DNA from: Oegoconia quadripuncta | Taxonomy: Eukaryota; Arthropoda; Insecta; Lepidoptera; Autostichidae | Direction: 5' to 3' | Length of the DNA: 64,000 nucleotides | Assembly (NCBI GenBank): GCA_949316235.1 | Contig: OX438752.1 | Span: 186,001-250,000, forward strand | In this document: piece after piece, positions 54,323 to 64,000 of the stretch | How the letters are laid out: each line of letters starts with the position of its first letter | How positions within the stretch are numbered: position 1 is the stretch's first letter | Notes under the pieces: model-generated | Told to the model about the DNA's origin: nothing | The model's database searches: none | What the model saw: the letters and a program-made list of their open reading frames with translations, nothing else | Position numbers and translations under genes: made by a program

Positions 54323-54600
54323 AGAAGCGGTCTCCCAATTTAGGAGGCCCGGTTTCGATTCCCAGGCTGACCATGTACCAATGACTTTTTAATTTAATTA
54401 CTTATGTGCATTTATCCGACGCTCTTAAATGGTGAAGGAATACATCGTGAGGAAACCTGCATGCCTGAGAAATAAAATTCTAAGGCACGTGAAGTCGCCA
54501 AATCCGCATTAGGCCAGTGTGGTGGACTGTGGCACATACTCCCTCATACGAGGGAAGGCCTGTATCCCTGCAGTGCGATGTTTACGGGCTGAGATGATAT
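54302..54600 (+). repeat. SINE-D, near full length, head amplified
   Basis: A box in the last 21-bp unit, B box GGTTTCGATTCCC (54350-54362), body ATGCCTGAGAAATAAAAT, tail GTTTACGGGCTGAGATGATA. The normal distance between A and B box is kept for the last unit. Confidence 0.85.
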
Positions 54601-54655
54601 ACTGACAGCACTGTACTACTACCACGTACTACAGTGGAGTGTGTATTGGCTAATA

Positions 54656-55781
54656 CAGCTATACTCTAAGTGTGTTCCGCGGAACCCTAGGGTTCCGTGA
54701 TACCTCTGTCGGGGTTCCGCAAGAATTTAGAAAAAAAAAATCAAAACACCTCTCTCTGGTCGCTCCGCGGCTGCGCGGACTCCGCGGCCGCGCGGAGACA
54801 AAACGCTATGAACGTTATTTATTTATTTATTTGTTTATGTATAAACATGTGTTACAATAGCTGGTACAATATCTCATAAGTTTGGTATCAACAATTTTAT
54901 ACTTGTACAACCCGTTCGCTCTAAGTTTGCCGGTCTGTGGAATGCGCGTACCCTCCCCCACGTGACAACAAAACTTATAATGTGTCAGTTTTACCCAAAT
55001 ATGTACACAATTTTTATTGTTACAATTAAATAAAAAATATTTTTATATTATGTTTTGCTGACGCTACTTTTCGAACGTCATACCTATCGCCTCAGAAATG
55101 TTTGAAGATGATGTGTTTGAAGAATTGGTCCAATATCTCAGTTCGATGCGCGCATCTTTTGAAAAGTATTTTCCCGAAGAACACAGTACAAAAATTAAAG
55201 TGAATTCATGGATTCATAATCCTTTTTTACCCAACTTGGAAAAGCCTGAAAACATGTCAAACGAGATATATGAATCTCTTTTAGAATTGTCATCGGACAC
55301 AAGTATGGAGACACTGTTCAAAACGACGCCTATCAATGATTTTTGGTGCAGAATCCAAGATTAATATGCAATGCTTGGCCAAATGGCTCTGGATATTCTT
55401 CTCCCGTTCCCAACTACATATTTGTGCGAAACAGGATTCTCTACCTACGCAGCCACGAAAACAAAATATCGCAATAGACTGGACGCCGAATCTGATATGA
55501 CTCTACAACTTTCTTCCATCAAACCTGATATCAACCAATTGATGAAAAATAAAAAACAGTTTCATACCTCCCACTAGTTAGATTTTTTCTTTTTTAAAGT
55601 TTTCTATTATTGTCCTTGCCAAGTGGTGAAGTAAATAATAATTAGCAACTGTTACATTGTACTTTTATTATGCTGATTAATAAAGAATACACTTATAAAA
55701 ACAATTGTTTTATTGTAGGGTTCCATCAAGTATTTTGCTTCCCAAAAGGGTTCCGTCATTAAAAAAGTTTGAGAACCACTG
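54656..55781 (+). mobile_element. hAT transposon, internally deleted
   Basis: 8-bp duplication GGCTAATA at 54648-54655 and 55782-55789. Right terminus GTTTGAGAACCACTG; left terminus CAGCTATACTCTAAG, an imperfect inverse (CAG...CTC.AA). CAGTGGTTCTCAAAC is a typical hAT end. Subterminal GGTTCCG words repeat at both ends. At 1126 bp it is far shorter than a full hAT. Confidence 0.85.
55098..55577 (+). pseudogene. hAT transposase C-terminal part, broken
   Basis: One frame of 160 codons with an in-frame TAA at 55365-55367. Before it: FEELVQYLSSMRASFEKYFP, LPNLEKPENMSNEIYESLLE, and FWCRIQD. After it: MLGQMALDILLPFPTTYLCE then TGFSTYAATKTKYRNRL. This is the hAT dimerisation region of ZBED5/FAM200-like transposases. 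The BED finger and the catalytic acids are absent. Function as a transposase is excluded. Confidence 0.8.
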
Positions 55782-55809
55782 GGCTAATACATAATACACA
55801 AACTAGATC

Positions 55810-56285
55810 CACATCAATGTTTTGTGTTTTAATTGTATGTATGTAAATTGTTTGATGTTTGTTTCAAAACTGCCTGTTTGTTCTACGTACGTACTAGCCG
55901 AGGAACTGATGTCTTTGTATTACTTAGTATTTGTATCTATCAAAATCAACTGCGAATTTCCCAGAGAACACTAACTTGCGCTCGGTACTCCGTCCGCGGC
56001 GATTTTTTAAATTTATTTTTTGCACCTATGTCAGGTCATGCGCACTGCGCTGGGTAGGGTTACGTACTTGCCCGTCACAATATGCGGACGTGAAACGCCC
56101 GCAATCAAAATGCTATGAATTTGAGGTTTATTATATTTTAAATAAGTTTTACTCTAGCCATTAGCGCTGTTATCAGAAGAAGGAAGTATTGCTTGACATA
56201 AAAATCTTATACCTAAAATTTATGTTGCCATGTAAATAAAGAAAATTTCATTATTTACATTTCATTTATTTTATTTTATTTGTAC
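55810..56285. other. No recognised feature
   Basis: Short overlapping ORFs, no family resemblance. Confidence 0.35.
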
Positions 56286-56318
56286 AATTTAAAGCAGATT
56301 GACTATTTGAAAAAGCGT

Positions 56319-57550
56319 TTTTTTTTTTATGATTAACTGGATACGCATTTGACCACAATCTCTCCTGATGGGAAGTGATGATGTGGCCGAAGATGAAGCA
56401 CGCGATCTCAGTAGATGCCTATTCACCCTGCTCTTGAAGATCCCAAGGTTGTAGGATTCAGGAAAGACTGACGCCGGAAGAGAGTTCCATGCCTTGGCTG
56501 TTCGCATTATGAATGAAGAATCGAACCGCTTAGTGCGAATGTTCGGTATGTTAACTACATACGGGTGGAATCCCTCCCCGCGCCTAGTAGTCCGAAGATG
56601 GAATGGCGATGGTGGAATAAGATTGTGTAATTCCAACGCACATTCACCGCAATGTATCCTGTAAAAGACCGAGAGACAGGCGACCTTGCGACGGTGTTCG
56701 AGACTCTGCAGTTTAGCAGTGATCGAATGGTCACCAATGAGTCTTTTGGCACGTCGTTCCACAGAATCGAGTGCAGCCAGCTGGTACTTGGCTGAACCAT
56801 CCCAAAGGTGGCAGCAGTATTCCATGCACGAGCGAACCTGAGCCTGGTAAAGTACCAAGAGCTGTTTCGGCATGAAATATCGCCTGACCTTGAGAAGAAT
56901 GCCAAGCTTCTTAGCTGCTGTTTTAGCATTTCGTTCTATGGAGCGCCCAAAATTTAGGTTGGAGGTTAGCTCCAAACCCAAAAGATTGGGATGGTCAGAA
57001 ATTGGTATGGATACATCCCGGAAAGTTGGAGTCAGGTGAAATGGACTCCGTGTGCTGGTGAACAGACACGCCTGTGTTTTGGTAGCATTGAATTTGACGA
57101 GGTTGGCGGTACCCCAATCGGATACTGCCTTTAATTTTTCGTGCGCTCAACCATGGACTTCCTGTGTGATCGGATGTCTTCACCTCTGGACTGTGCACTG
57201 GATGTATATCTCTCCGTGATAGTGGTATCGTCTGCATACCCAGATGTTCCAGGTGCGAGCAGATCGTTGAAATGCAATAGAAAGAGAGTTGCGGAGAGAA
57301 CTGACCCTTGAGGTACCCCGGCATCAATAGCCAATAGGTCAGATGAGCAGCCATCAATGACTACCTGGATTGACCGTTCGCTCAGAAAATCAGATATCCA
57401 AGTACACAGTGCAGAGGAAATTCCATATGAAGGAAGCTTGCATAAGAGACCGGCATGCCAGACCCTGTCAAAAGCCTTAGAGATGTCGAGAGAAACGGCA
57501 AGAGCCTCGCCATGTTTCTCTATGGCTTCACCCCAGAAACGTGGGCATAT
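56319..57550 (-). mobile_element. LINE-J, 5'-truncated Jockey-type
   Basis: Minus-strand LINE with A-rich 3' end (T run at 56318-56328). The left (5') side ends near 57550, just before foldback P copy 2. Confidence 0.75.
56325..57548 (-). pseudogene. LINE-J reverse transcriptase with frameshift
   Basis: Two frames: 57548-57135 with FWGEAIEKHGEALAVSLDIS, KAFDRVWHAGLL, GVPQGSVLSATLF and YADDTTI (catalytic box); then about 57120 down to 56325 with a DWGTANLVKFN-like start, FMPKQLLVLYQAQVRSCMEY, CHLWDGSAKYQLAALDSVER, WNSLPASVFPESYNLGIFKS. One frameshift lies near 57120-57135. The endonuclease and the first RT blocks are missing. Jockey clade is likely. Confidence 0.8.
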
Positions 57551-57586
57551 ATGTAATATGCCCACATTTCTACAAAAAGAAGTGAA

Positions 57587-58214
57587 ATCCCACCAAAAAC
57601 ATTCTGTAAAAAACTAGCCAAATCTCGATGGAGCTGCTTGATTATCTCTAAAAAGTAATGAAATCTATACAAAGTCGTGCCAAGTGTAAGGTTCCTTACT
57701 GCGATTTCTTTATTATTATAGTTAATGTTGTGTGACTTGGCCGTTGAAGGGTACACAGGGGTACAAAACCAGGTGCTCCATGACACCATTGCACCAATCT
57801 GTCGCCAGAACCGCTACGCATTGACGATGGAAAATTGCCACTTGGAAAACGTTGATTCAATAACCAGTCAATTGTAGGCTTGATAAAGCCACTAACGTAT
57901 AAAGAATGTTATGTAAACGCCACACAGATTATTCGCTAATAGTTTGCCGTTGAACATTCTTAATAACATAATTAATAACATTAATAGCGGTTCTGGGGAC
58001 AGATTGGTGCAATGGTGTCATGGAGCACCTGGTTTTGTACCCCTGTGTACCCTTCAACGGCCAAGTCACACAACATTAACTATAATAATAAAGAAATCGC
58101 AGTAAGGAACCTTACACTTGGCACGACTTTGTATAGATTTCATTACTTTTTAGAGATAATCAAGCAGCTCCATCGAGACTTGGCTAGTTTTTTACAGAAT
58201 GTTTTTGGTGGGAT
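57587..58214. mobile_element. Foldback element, family P copy 2
   Basis: Arms 57587-57816 and 57985-58214, each 230 bp, nearly perfect inverses; 168-bp loop. Ends ATCCCACCAAAAACATT; CCAAATCTCG/CCAAGTCTCG just inside. No ORF of its own. Confidence 0.85.
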
Positions 58215-58215
58215 A

Positions 58216-58300
58216 TTCTTTATTGTAAAAGAAATACGAACAGATTACAGTCAGAAAATATGTACACAGGTGAGCTTATCTCTAAAGACTTTTAACTATA
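58216..58300 (-). repeat. LINE-D type 3' end
   Basis: TTCTTTATTGTAAAAGAAAT and ATGTACACAGGTGAGCTTAT, the minus LINE-D tail. Confidence 0.5.
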
Positions 58301-58614
58301 GTAATTCTAGAAGATCGCTTTGTCGTTAACAGATTGACCCCTCATAGTCATCTGACACGAGCTCGGCGATGAAACTAGCAGGTCAGATTAAACTCTGCTT
58401 TACCGGAGTAACATACGTCGGAACGGCAGCTATAAAACTGCCAGAGAATAAAGCCGGTGACACACGACGAAGATAACAATTTTTTTTTAGTTTACGTCTT
58501 GATTATTTTTATTTTTCTGAAAAAAAAGTAGGTCTGTCCTCCTCTGATTCTTTAAATAACCTTGTGCAAAATATTAAGTCATTCGGATGAGTTATAAACT
58601 GATACGTGGTCACT
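58301..58614. other. No recognised feature
   Basis: Nothing with family resemblance seen. Confidence 0.35.
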
Positions 58615-58708
58615 TACTATAAGAAGGCTCAAGGTCACCCAAAGGGCAATCGAGAGACCTATGCTCGGTGTCTCCCTACGGGATCGAATCAGAAATGAGG
58701 AAGGAGGA
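58615..58708 (+). pseudogene. RTE-type LINE scrap, left of SINE-C
   Basis: Encodes RRLKVTQRAIERPMLGVSLR-like phrase with DRIRNEE, in broken frame. It is the segment just upstream of the RTE end that resumes at 58996. Confidence 0.65.
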
Positions 58709-58711
58709 AGG

Positions 58712-58995
58712 TTTTTTTTTATTTTTAATGCACGACGGCTTCGTACTTGACCTCAATCACACCTGATGTTAAGTGAAGATGAGGTCGAAGGTGGAAGCGT
58801 ACTGACCCGGAAACCCCAACACATTTGGGGGATTGACAATCTTATCTCTGACAACCGGAACACAACATGCTATTAACATTGCCGCTTTGCGGCAGATTTA
58901 GATAAGATGGTGGTAGCTAGCCAGGCGGACACTTAAAATGCCCTACCACCAACCAAACGGAGTAGTTAAACATGTACCCCGTTGGGGATCGACCG
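58712..58995 (-). repeat. SINE-C, head truncated
   Basis: T run, GACGGCTTCGTACTTGACCT, GATGTTAAGTGAAGATGAGG to ACATGTACCCCGTTGGGGAT; stops inside the head. Confidence 0.75.
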
Positions 58996-59245
58996 GTGAA
59001 GGTGACCGGTATAGCCTGAAGAATTGCCTAACTTTGGGGCGGAAAGGTTCTCGAGTGGCGACCACGCACCGGAAGCTGCGTCTGACCTGCGGCAGCGCCC
59101 CCTCGAGGTCGACCGACGATTTGGTAAAGATTGCAGGAAGCCGCTGGATGCGGGCGGCGCAGGACCGATCATTGTAAAGATATTTGGGGGAAGCCTTTGT
59201 CCAGTAGTGGACGTCTTTCGGCTGATGATGTTTTATGAAATAATG
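58996..59245 (+). pseudogene. RTE-type LINE C-terminal end
   Basis: STDDLVKIAGSRWMRAAQDRSL at 59112-59177, then EAFVQ.WTSFG in a neighbouring frame, CAGTAGTGGACGTCTTTCGG and a GCTGATGATG tail. Confidence 0.75.
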
Positions 59246-59780
59246 TGAGGCATACGAAATATTACGATATATGCGTCATATAATATAAAATATTTTGATT
59301 GTAAGCATATGTAATTGAATAAAATATTCCCTACGACTCTGGTAGGGCACTGGCCCCTTCTGTCCAATAATAATGTTTCTAGATATATTTAGGGTCCGTA
59401 CCTGAAAAGGTAAAAACACAGAACCCAATGGGATATTTGTGGTCCGTCTATCTGTCCGTTAAAAGCCTTTTTCTTAGGAACAGCAAGAATTATCATGCTG
59501 AAAGAAAGTATCAACGTACGGCTTTAAGAGTCAAGTTTCTAACATAATGCAATTAAATGACAAGACCTTTGAAACGTACTTACTGGTATCTACAGTGACT
59601 GATCATCGAAACTTTCAGGTCTCATGGCACCAATCCAAAAATCTTTCATTTCTAATTGTTCATGAGAAATTATTAACTCTAAAGGCACAATCCTACAGGC
59701 ATTTGGCCGTCTTTATCAGAATTGCTATCACAAATGTCCTATCTATAACCTAATGCCGATCGACAAGTTGTCGTAAAAGA
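59246..59780. other. Diverged interspersed repeat
   Basis: TAGGGTCCGTACCTGAAAAG (59389) and GTCCGTCTATCTGTCCGTT resemble a common lepidopteran repeat, class unknown. Confidence 0.4.
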
Positions 59781-59789
59781 TTGGTCGCC

Positions 59790-59907
59790 GTCATCATCAT
59801 ATCAGCTACAGGACGTCCACTGAAGAACATAGGAATTCCCCATATAATTCCACAGTGACCGGTTGGAAGCTGCCTGCATCCAGCGATTTCCCACGAGCTT
59901 TATCAGG
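59790..59907 (-). pseudogene. RTE-type LINE end scrap
   Basis: CATCATCATATCAGCTACAG, GACGTCCACTGAAGAACA and GGAAGCTGCCTGCATCCAGC are the inverse of the end seen at 7456 and 59120-59230. Confidence 0.6.
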
Positions 59908-59909
59908 TA

Positions 59910-60236
59910 GGCCCATATTAATAAACCATTCTCAAGATTGAGAACAGTCTTGTGACCGGTCTCAAGTAAACGTGTTGATTAATAAATCTAACTTGAGACC
60001 TGAAATCCACGTGCATACTCAAGCAGTACTCACTTGAGAGGTGCGCGTATTAATAAACGAAATTCAAGACTATCATTCATTCGCTGCTGAGGTGAGTGTT
60101 CTTAAGTGATCTCAGCTGAGTAGACCTCAAAATTAGTTTATAAATTAGCACGGAGCTTGAGATAGCGTCAACTGCTTAAGACGCATCTCGGTTGATACAG
60201 CCTCAAGACTTCTATTGAGATTGATTTATTAATACT
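59910..60236. mobile_element. MITE X, right end cut
   Basis: Starts GGCCCATATTAATAAACC; right side ends at GATTTATTAATACT and joins a LINE-E tail (CTACAAAATAAAACATTTTTG, 60245-60270). Confidence 0.75.
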
Positions 60237-60273
60237 CTGTGAACCTACAAAATAAAACATTTTTGACTTTGAC

Positions 60274-60471
60274 ATGGGTTTGGAAAATAGTTCTATATCA
60301 AATGCCAAAAATTATATCGCTTATCTTAATAAGTGTTATAGAGCTCCGAGTGTGACGCGAGGCTACAGGCCGGCCACACCCGCGCGGTTTACTGCCTCTG
60401 CGGTCTCTGTTACGACTACTCCGGACTCCGCGATGGAGTCAAGCAAGGACACGCGTAATGGAAAAACATGA
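60274..60471 (+). other. Unrecognised ORF, doubtful
   Basis: 65 codons from ATG with a serine/threonine-rich second half (RPATPARFTASAVSVTTTPD). No family resemblance; it starts in a LINE-E tail region. Probably chance. Confidence 0.15.
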
Positions 60472-60496
60472 CTTGTCAATTAAATACTGATTTCTT

Positions 60497-60734
60497 GAAG
60501 ACGCTCCTCAAGATTGAGATGACCTTAAGTCGACGCTTGAGAATCTGTTGAATATTCTTCTTAGCGAGTCGATGTCAAACATCAAATTTTTGAGGACCAG
60601 AATGCGGCCACGCGTACAGCATTGTCTGAGGCATTGTAGAGGTCCTGCAAACGGGTTAAAACAGTATATAAAAAAAAATGGTATTGAGACTGAAATGCGA
60701 CCGCAATCTCAAGATAGATTTACTAATACGGCCC
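60497..60734. mobile_element. MITE X relative, left end missing
   Basis: CCTCAAGATTGAGATGACCT at the left and CTCAAGATAGATTTACTAAT, ACGGCCC then TTA at the right. Confidence 0.55.
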
Positions 60735-61011
60735 TTAGTAGTGGTCATACCTCACATGGTTAGCGACCAGTGTAGTTTTATCAAGAATACGCTTATATTT
60801 CTTATACGTTTTTTGGTCACTTTTCTGTGGTAAGTGGTGCATTTTTTTACAACACAAATCAACATTTGATACGACATATCGCAAACGAAGTCGCAGTTTC
60901 AACGACCCGTTCCATACACAGTAATATTAAGTCTATGACAAGATTGTAAAAGATATACGCCGTATAAAACAATAAGGCCACATTTCAAAATGAGACAGGT
61001 ATTAGCTCTAT

Positions 61012-61317
61012 TACGAAGAGGTTTTAAATATAGTAAGGGAAAGAAGGAACTTGTTGGGAGTAATTGAGAATGGAAGAGGGAAATGCTGGGACACCTTATA
61101 CGACACGATGATTTCATCAAAACCATAATAGAAGAGAAGAATAGAGGGGAAAAGAAAAAGAGGAAGACCGAGAATAAGCTACATGCAGCAGATAAAAGAG
61201 AAGTTGAACGTCGTGTCGTATCAGGAGGTCAAGAGGAAGGCGGAGAGCAGAGAGATATGGAAAAATCTCCACCGACAAGAGCATGGCTCTTAAATCAGAT
61301 GTTGATGATTAGCTCTA
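61012..61317 (+). pseudogene. LINE-L C-terminal fragment, uninverted copy
   Basis: ELVGSN, KMLGHLIRHDDFIKTIIEEK, KRKRKTENKLHAADKREVE in broken frames, then VSYQEVKRKAESREIWKNLH-like sense in another frame. It is the reference for the inverted copy at 26555. Confidence 0.65.
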
Positions 61318-61547
61318 TAAAATGCCTTTTGATGAAGTGGTAGCCATAATCAATATAAAATCTATTTTAAGTGTACTCCGTGTATCTGTTTACTTCGGCG
61401 GGGTTGTAACCTTAATTGAATATGTTATGTTAAAATATTTATTTAATTGTTGCTTTGTGTATTTAGAGAAACAGGGATTTTGCAGGTGGTTAAATTTCAA
61501 TTTATTTCGCGTGGAGATCCACGTGGATCCACGTGAGCGGAGTTTGG

Positions 61548-61765
61548 ATAATTCCCACGGGAAATTTTTACAGGAACGCATAAACTGGGATCGCTAAGGG
61601 TATAAACACTCGCTTAGATATGATTTTGGAAATTTTGAAAATTCCCACGGAAATTATTTACAGGAACCCGAAAAGCGGGATCGCAGCGGACAAACATTCT
61701 CCATGACTGGATTTTGGGAAAAGCCTGCGGGAAATTTTGACGGGAACGGGAGAAACAGGAATTCG
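61548..61765. repeat. Degenerate tandem repeat, about 90-bp unit
   Basis: AATTCCCACGGGAAATTTTT, AATTCCCACGGAAATTATTT and GCCTGCGGGAAATTTTGACG start three successive units; each continues with ACAGGAAC/GACGGGAAC and a GGGATCGC segment in the first two. Confidence 0.6.
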
Positions 61766-62028
61766 GATAAATAAATATCTTTGTACATACACACAACGCC
61801 ATCTAGTTCCACACTAAGCAACTAGGCTTGTATTATAGATACCACATGGTTGATAAACTAAACAAATACATTTTTTTTTGTAAATAAATACACATATAAA
61901 TGAAAAACATCCATAACTCGGGAACAGAATGTCTGTATTCATCACACAAACATATGCCCCGAGCGGGATTCGAACCCGCGACCTTTTGGTATAGCAGCAG
62001 AGTTTCTAACCACTACATCAAACAGGTC
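61766..62028 (-). repeat. SINE-B, near full length
   Basis: Left end ACACACAACGCCATCTAGTT; B box inverse GGATTCGAACC (61967-61977); head GTAGTGGTTAGAAACTCTGC on the minus strand. Confidence 0.85.
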
Positions 62029-62464
62029 GTTTCATGTGGTTTCAACAGGATGTTCCATTTCTATTTATTTCACTGATTATACGGACATATTATTTCAAGA
62101 CGTGGGCGGGTCTCCATAGATAATAACTCCAGTGAGCAGTGATCATTGCAGTGACCCATCTCCGCCGGGCGAGGCGCTAACCCTGCCCGTCACAACTACA
62201 CAAATAACCCGTCGCTGTCCGCTGACAGCTGACGACCCCATAAATCGCGGATAACAACAACTTCTTGTCGTAGGTCGCGACCGCGCGCCTCTTACATACA
62301 AAAACATATAGCACTTGCGTAGTTATGTCGTAGTCCGATAAAGTTAAATCAACTGTTTAATTAAAATTAAATGCTGTGTGGTTGGGGCATGAAAAAGAAT
62401 AGTACTAACCCGTCGCAAAAGTACTAAGGCAGTTTCTACCAAAAATATTTACAAAGATTTGCTC

Positions 62465-62570
62465 GTTTTAATGGCGATAGGCTCACTTTGTCACGTGCGC
62501 GTTTATGTTTAATTCGTAAGATGAACTGATGCTGTGTAAAGTAATGACCACCCCATGTAATTGGCGTTTT
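62465..62570. repeat. Repeat K fragment
   Basis: TTTTAATGGCGATAGGCTCA, TGTCACGTGCGCG and ATGACCACCCCATG. Confidence 0.45.
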
Positions 62571-62845
62571 GTATAAAGAATTTCATTAAGACTGTTTTCT
62601 CCATACAAACATTTTTGATTTGCTTTTGGGAACGGCAAATCCAAATTTAGCTAAACTTTGTGTGTATTATCGGATAACATTAAGTTAAGTATTGGCAGCG
62701 TTAATTTTTAAAAGTAACCGCTTTATAAAAGTTTCAGCGAATCTATTTCATGTGAAACCTTGAAATAATATTCCACTTTCATGAATTGCTACATATGATT
62801 AACGAAGAAAAAAAACTCCAATTTCATAGGTAAAGGACCCAATAT

Positions 62846-62952
62846 TTAAAGATAGGATATTATTCATCCTGATAAAGTGAGTAGTTCCCGCGGGATAAAC
62901 AAATCTCCGCGATAAAGTTAAACCACGCAGGTGAAGCCGCGGGCGGCAAAAT
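62846..62952 (+). repeat. Repeat G end
   Basis: GATAGGATATTATTCATCCT, GTAGTTCCCGCGGGATAAAC, GTGAAGCCGCGGGCGGCAAA. Confidence 0.6.
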
Positions 62953-62959
62953 TATTCCG

Positions 62960-64000
62960 ATAATCCTCATAAACTTTGACTTTCCCAACCGATCAATACA
63001 ATGGAAGTTTTGGTCTACAAGGCCAAACCTTCAGCTGCCTCTCTCCTCTTATATCCTCTCTCATATAAATAAACGCGAAACGCGGCGCGGGCGTCTTGAA
63101 ACAAACACAAAGCAACCGAAATAGTCATAAACAAACCTTAATGCATTGCGACCCGCGACCTTCACACACAGCTTTGATGTTAACCCGATAAAGGACGCGC
63201 AAAGAACCGAATAACAGCTGACACGTTTATTACGCAAATACGTTGATATAATGGTATTACGATCATAATGGATGAAATAGCAAAATACCTTTGAACGTCT
63301 CGCTTTGTTCTTCCAAGATTCAATAGTAATCGGTTTATAATGTGACGGCAAATATCGAATGTTTGCGGTTGTGGTTGTTGCAGAATTATGTTTAGAGTAC
63401 AAGCAAATGATAAATCCATTGACATTATGGTCGCGGGTAATTTACCAAATGAAAATAAATTGTTTTTGATTAGTTAGCAATTAACGAGAGGGTCCGGCCC
63501 GGTTGAAGTCACGTCATGTTACCGTGGAGGCCGTCACGGCGCGTCGTCTGATATGCGGCACAAATTAGTGGATATTAAGAACGCTGTACATTGGATAAGC
63601 TATGCGATACAAGATATACTACAAAGTCCATGTACCAAATTATACTTTGCCTTACGAATACGAATATCCAGATCGTTTTGAATAAGTGAATTTACCAGTA
63701 ATCGTAGTTTTTTGGGAGCTCCGTACCAAGAATGATACAGCTGCATAGCGATTGTCTCTAATGTCACTCCGGTCAACTTTCACGACACGCTTTTAAGAGA
63801 CAGAGCTAATGTTCTTGTTATTGTGTATATAATGCAATGCATTTATTTGTTCTATCTAGTGTGAATTTATCTACATAGAAGTGAATAACGATATTTGTTT
63901 TTTTTTTTGTCAAATACGGGGCCATTGTTTTCCGTGACTTTTCCTCTACATTGACATTTGTAGGTTGGTTAATGATAGGCTATCTACCACCAGTGCCAAT
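62960..64000. other. No recognised gene
   Basis: Short ORFs at 63061-63425 on the minus strand have no family resemblance. 63480-63560 is CpG-rich. Confidence 0.4.

Noticed and set aside
53295..54384. Long ORFs on both strands (359, 327 and 211 codons) with repeated TAEPPTL / VGGSAVS / RRSPLSH peptides
   Set aside because: They arise from a 21-bp DNA repeat (seven codons) that lacks stops in several frames. The repeat is explained by SINE head amplification; no start, splice or promoter context supports a protein.
60274..60471. Small host protein
   Set aside because: It begins in a LINE tail, has no homology and ends just before a MITE; likely chance.
1..64000. W-chromosome origin because of high transposon density
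   Set aside because: Transposon density alone does not show it; coverage in males and females would be needed.

Overview
The window looks like repeat-dense, AT-rich nuclear DNA of a moth or butterfly (Lepidoptera). This rests on recognising the transposon mix: several tRNA-headed SINEs, CR1/Jockey-type and RTE-type LINE 3' ends with short-motif tails, mariner, hAT and Harbinger-type DNA elements, and spliced arthropod-type gene structure. No bacterial operons, ribosome binding sites or phage genes are seen. No complete host gene is present; the window is probably intergenic or inside very large introns. The order is inferred from remembered repeat families, not from a search. Repeat names used here (SINE-A to D, LINE-D/E/F/J/L/M/R, repeat G/H/K/P/Q/X/Y) are labels for this window only.

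Layout. 0-14 kb: a SINE-D head, repeat H, a palindromic Tc1/mariner-like foldback element (3713-5381) carrying a transposase C-terminal fragment, SINE-A, -B and -C copies, RTE and LINE scraps, and a broken Crypton-like recombinase fragment (13.56 kb). 14.3-17.3 kb: a foldback arm interrupted by a LINE-F scrap, itself followed by a 5'-truncated LINE-D with a 646-codon reverse-transcriptase ORF. 17.3-28 kb: 5S-like repeat, a possible signal-peptide exon (17.73 kb), many SINE and LINE pieces, and a LINE whose 5' part is inverted (26.56-26.87 kb). 28.4-31.1 kb: the best gene-like structure, a TATA/initiator promoter followed by three exons of what looks like a Mutator-like transposase gene, cut off by LINE-M. 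32-46 kb: two Harbinger-like MITE families that abut at 37.64 kb, more LINE/SINE, a mariner relic and a chimeric SINE. 46.5-48.4 kb: a nearly intact D,D34D mariner inside a LINE-E. 48.7-54.6 kb: a 24-bp minisatellite, a 35-bp repeat inside a MITE, a perfect foldback (50.0-50.7 kb), and a 40-copy 21-bp minisatellite made from the pol III A box of a SINE. 54.6-64 kb: a 1.1-kb hAT element with 8-bp target duplications, a Jockey-type LINE, a second foldback of the same family as the 50-kb one, RTE/SINE pieces and degenerate tandem repeats.

How things fit together: almost everything is mobile DNA, much of it nested, so the order of insertions can be read at several points from target-site duplications. 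The three long foldback elements have arms of exactly equal length in each case, so transcripts across them would form long hairpins. The autonomous-looking enzymes are all damaged: mariner by one frameshift, hAT by a stop and internal deletion, LINEs by 5' truncation. The nonautonomous elements are the numerous class.
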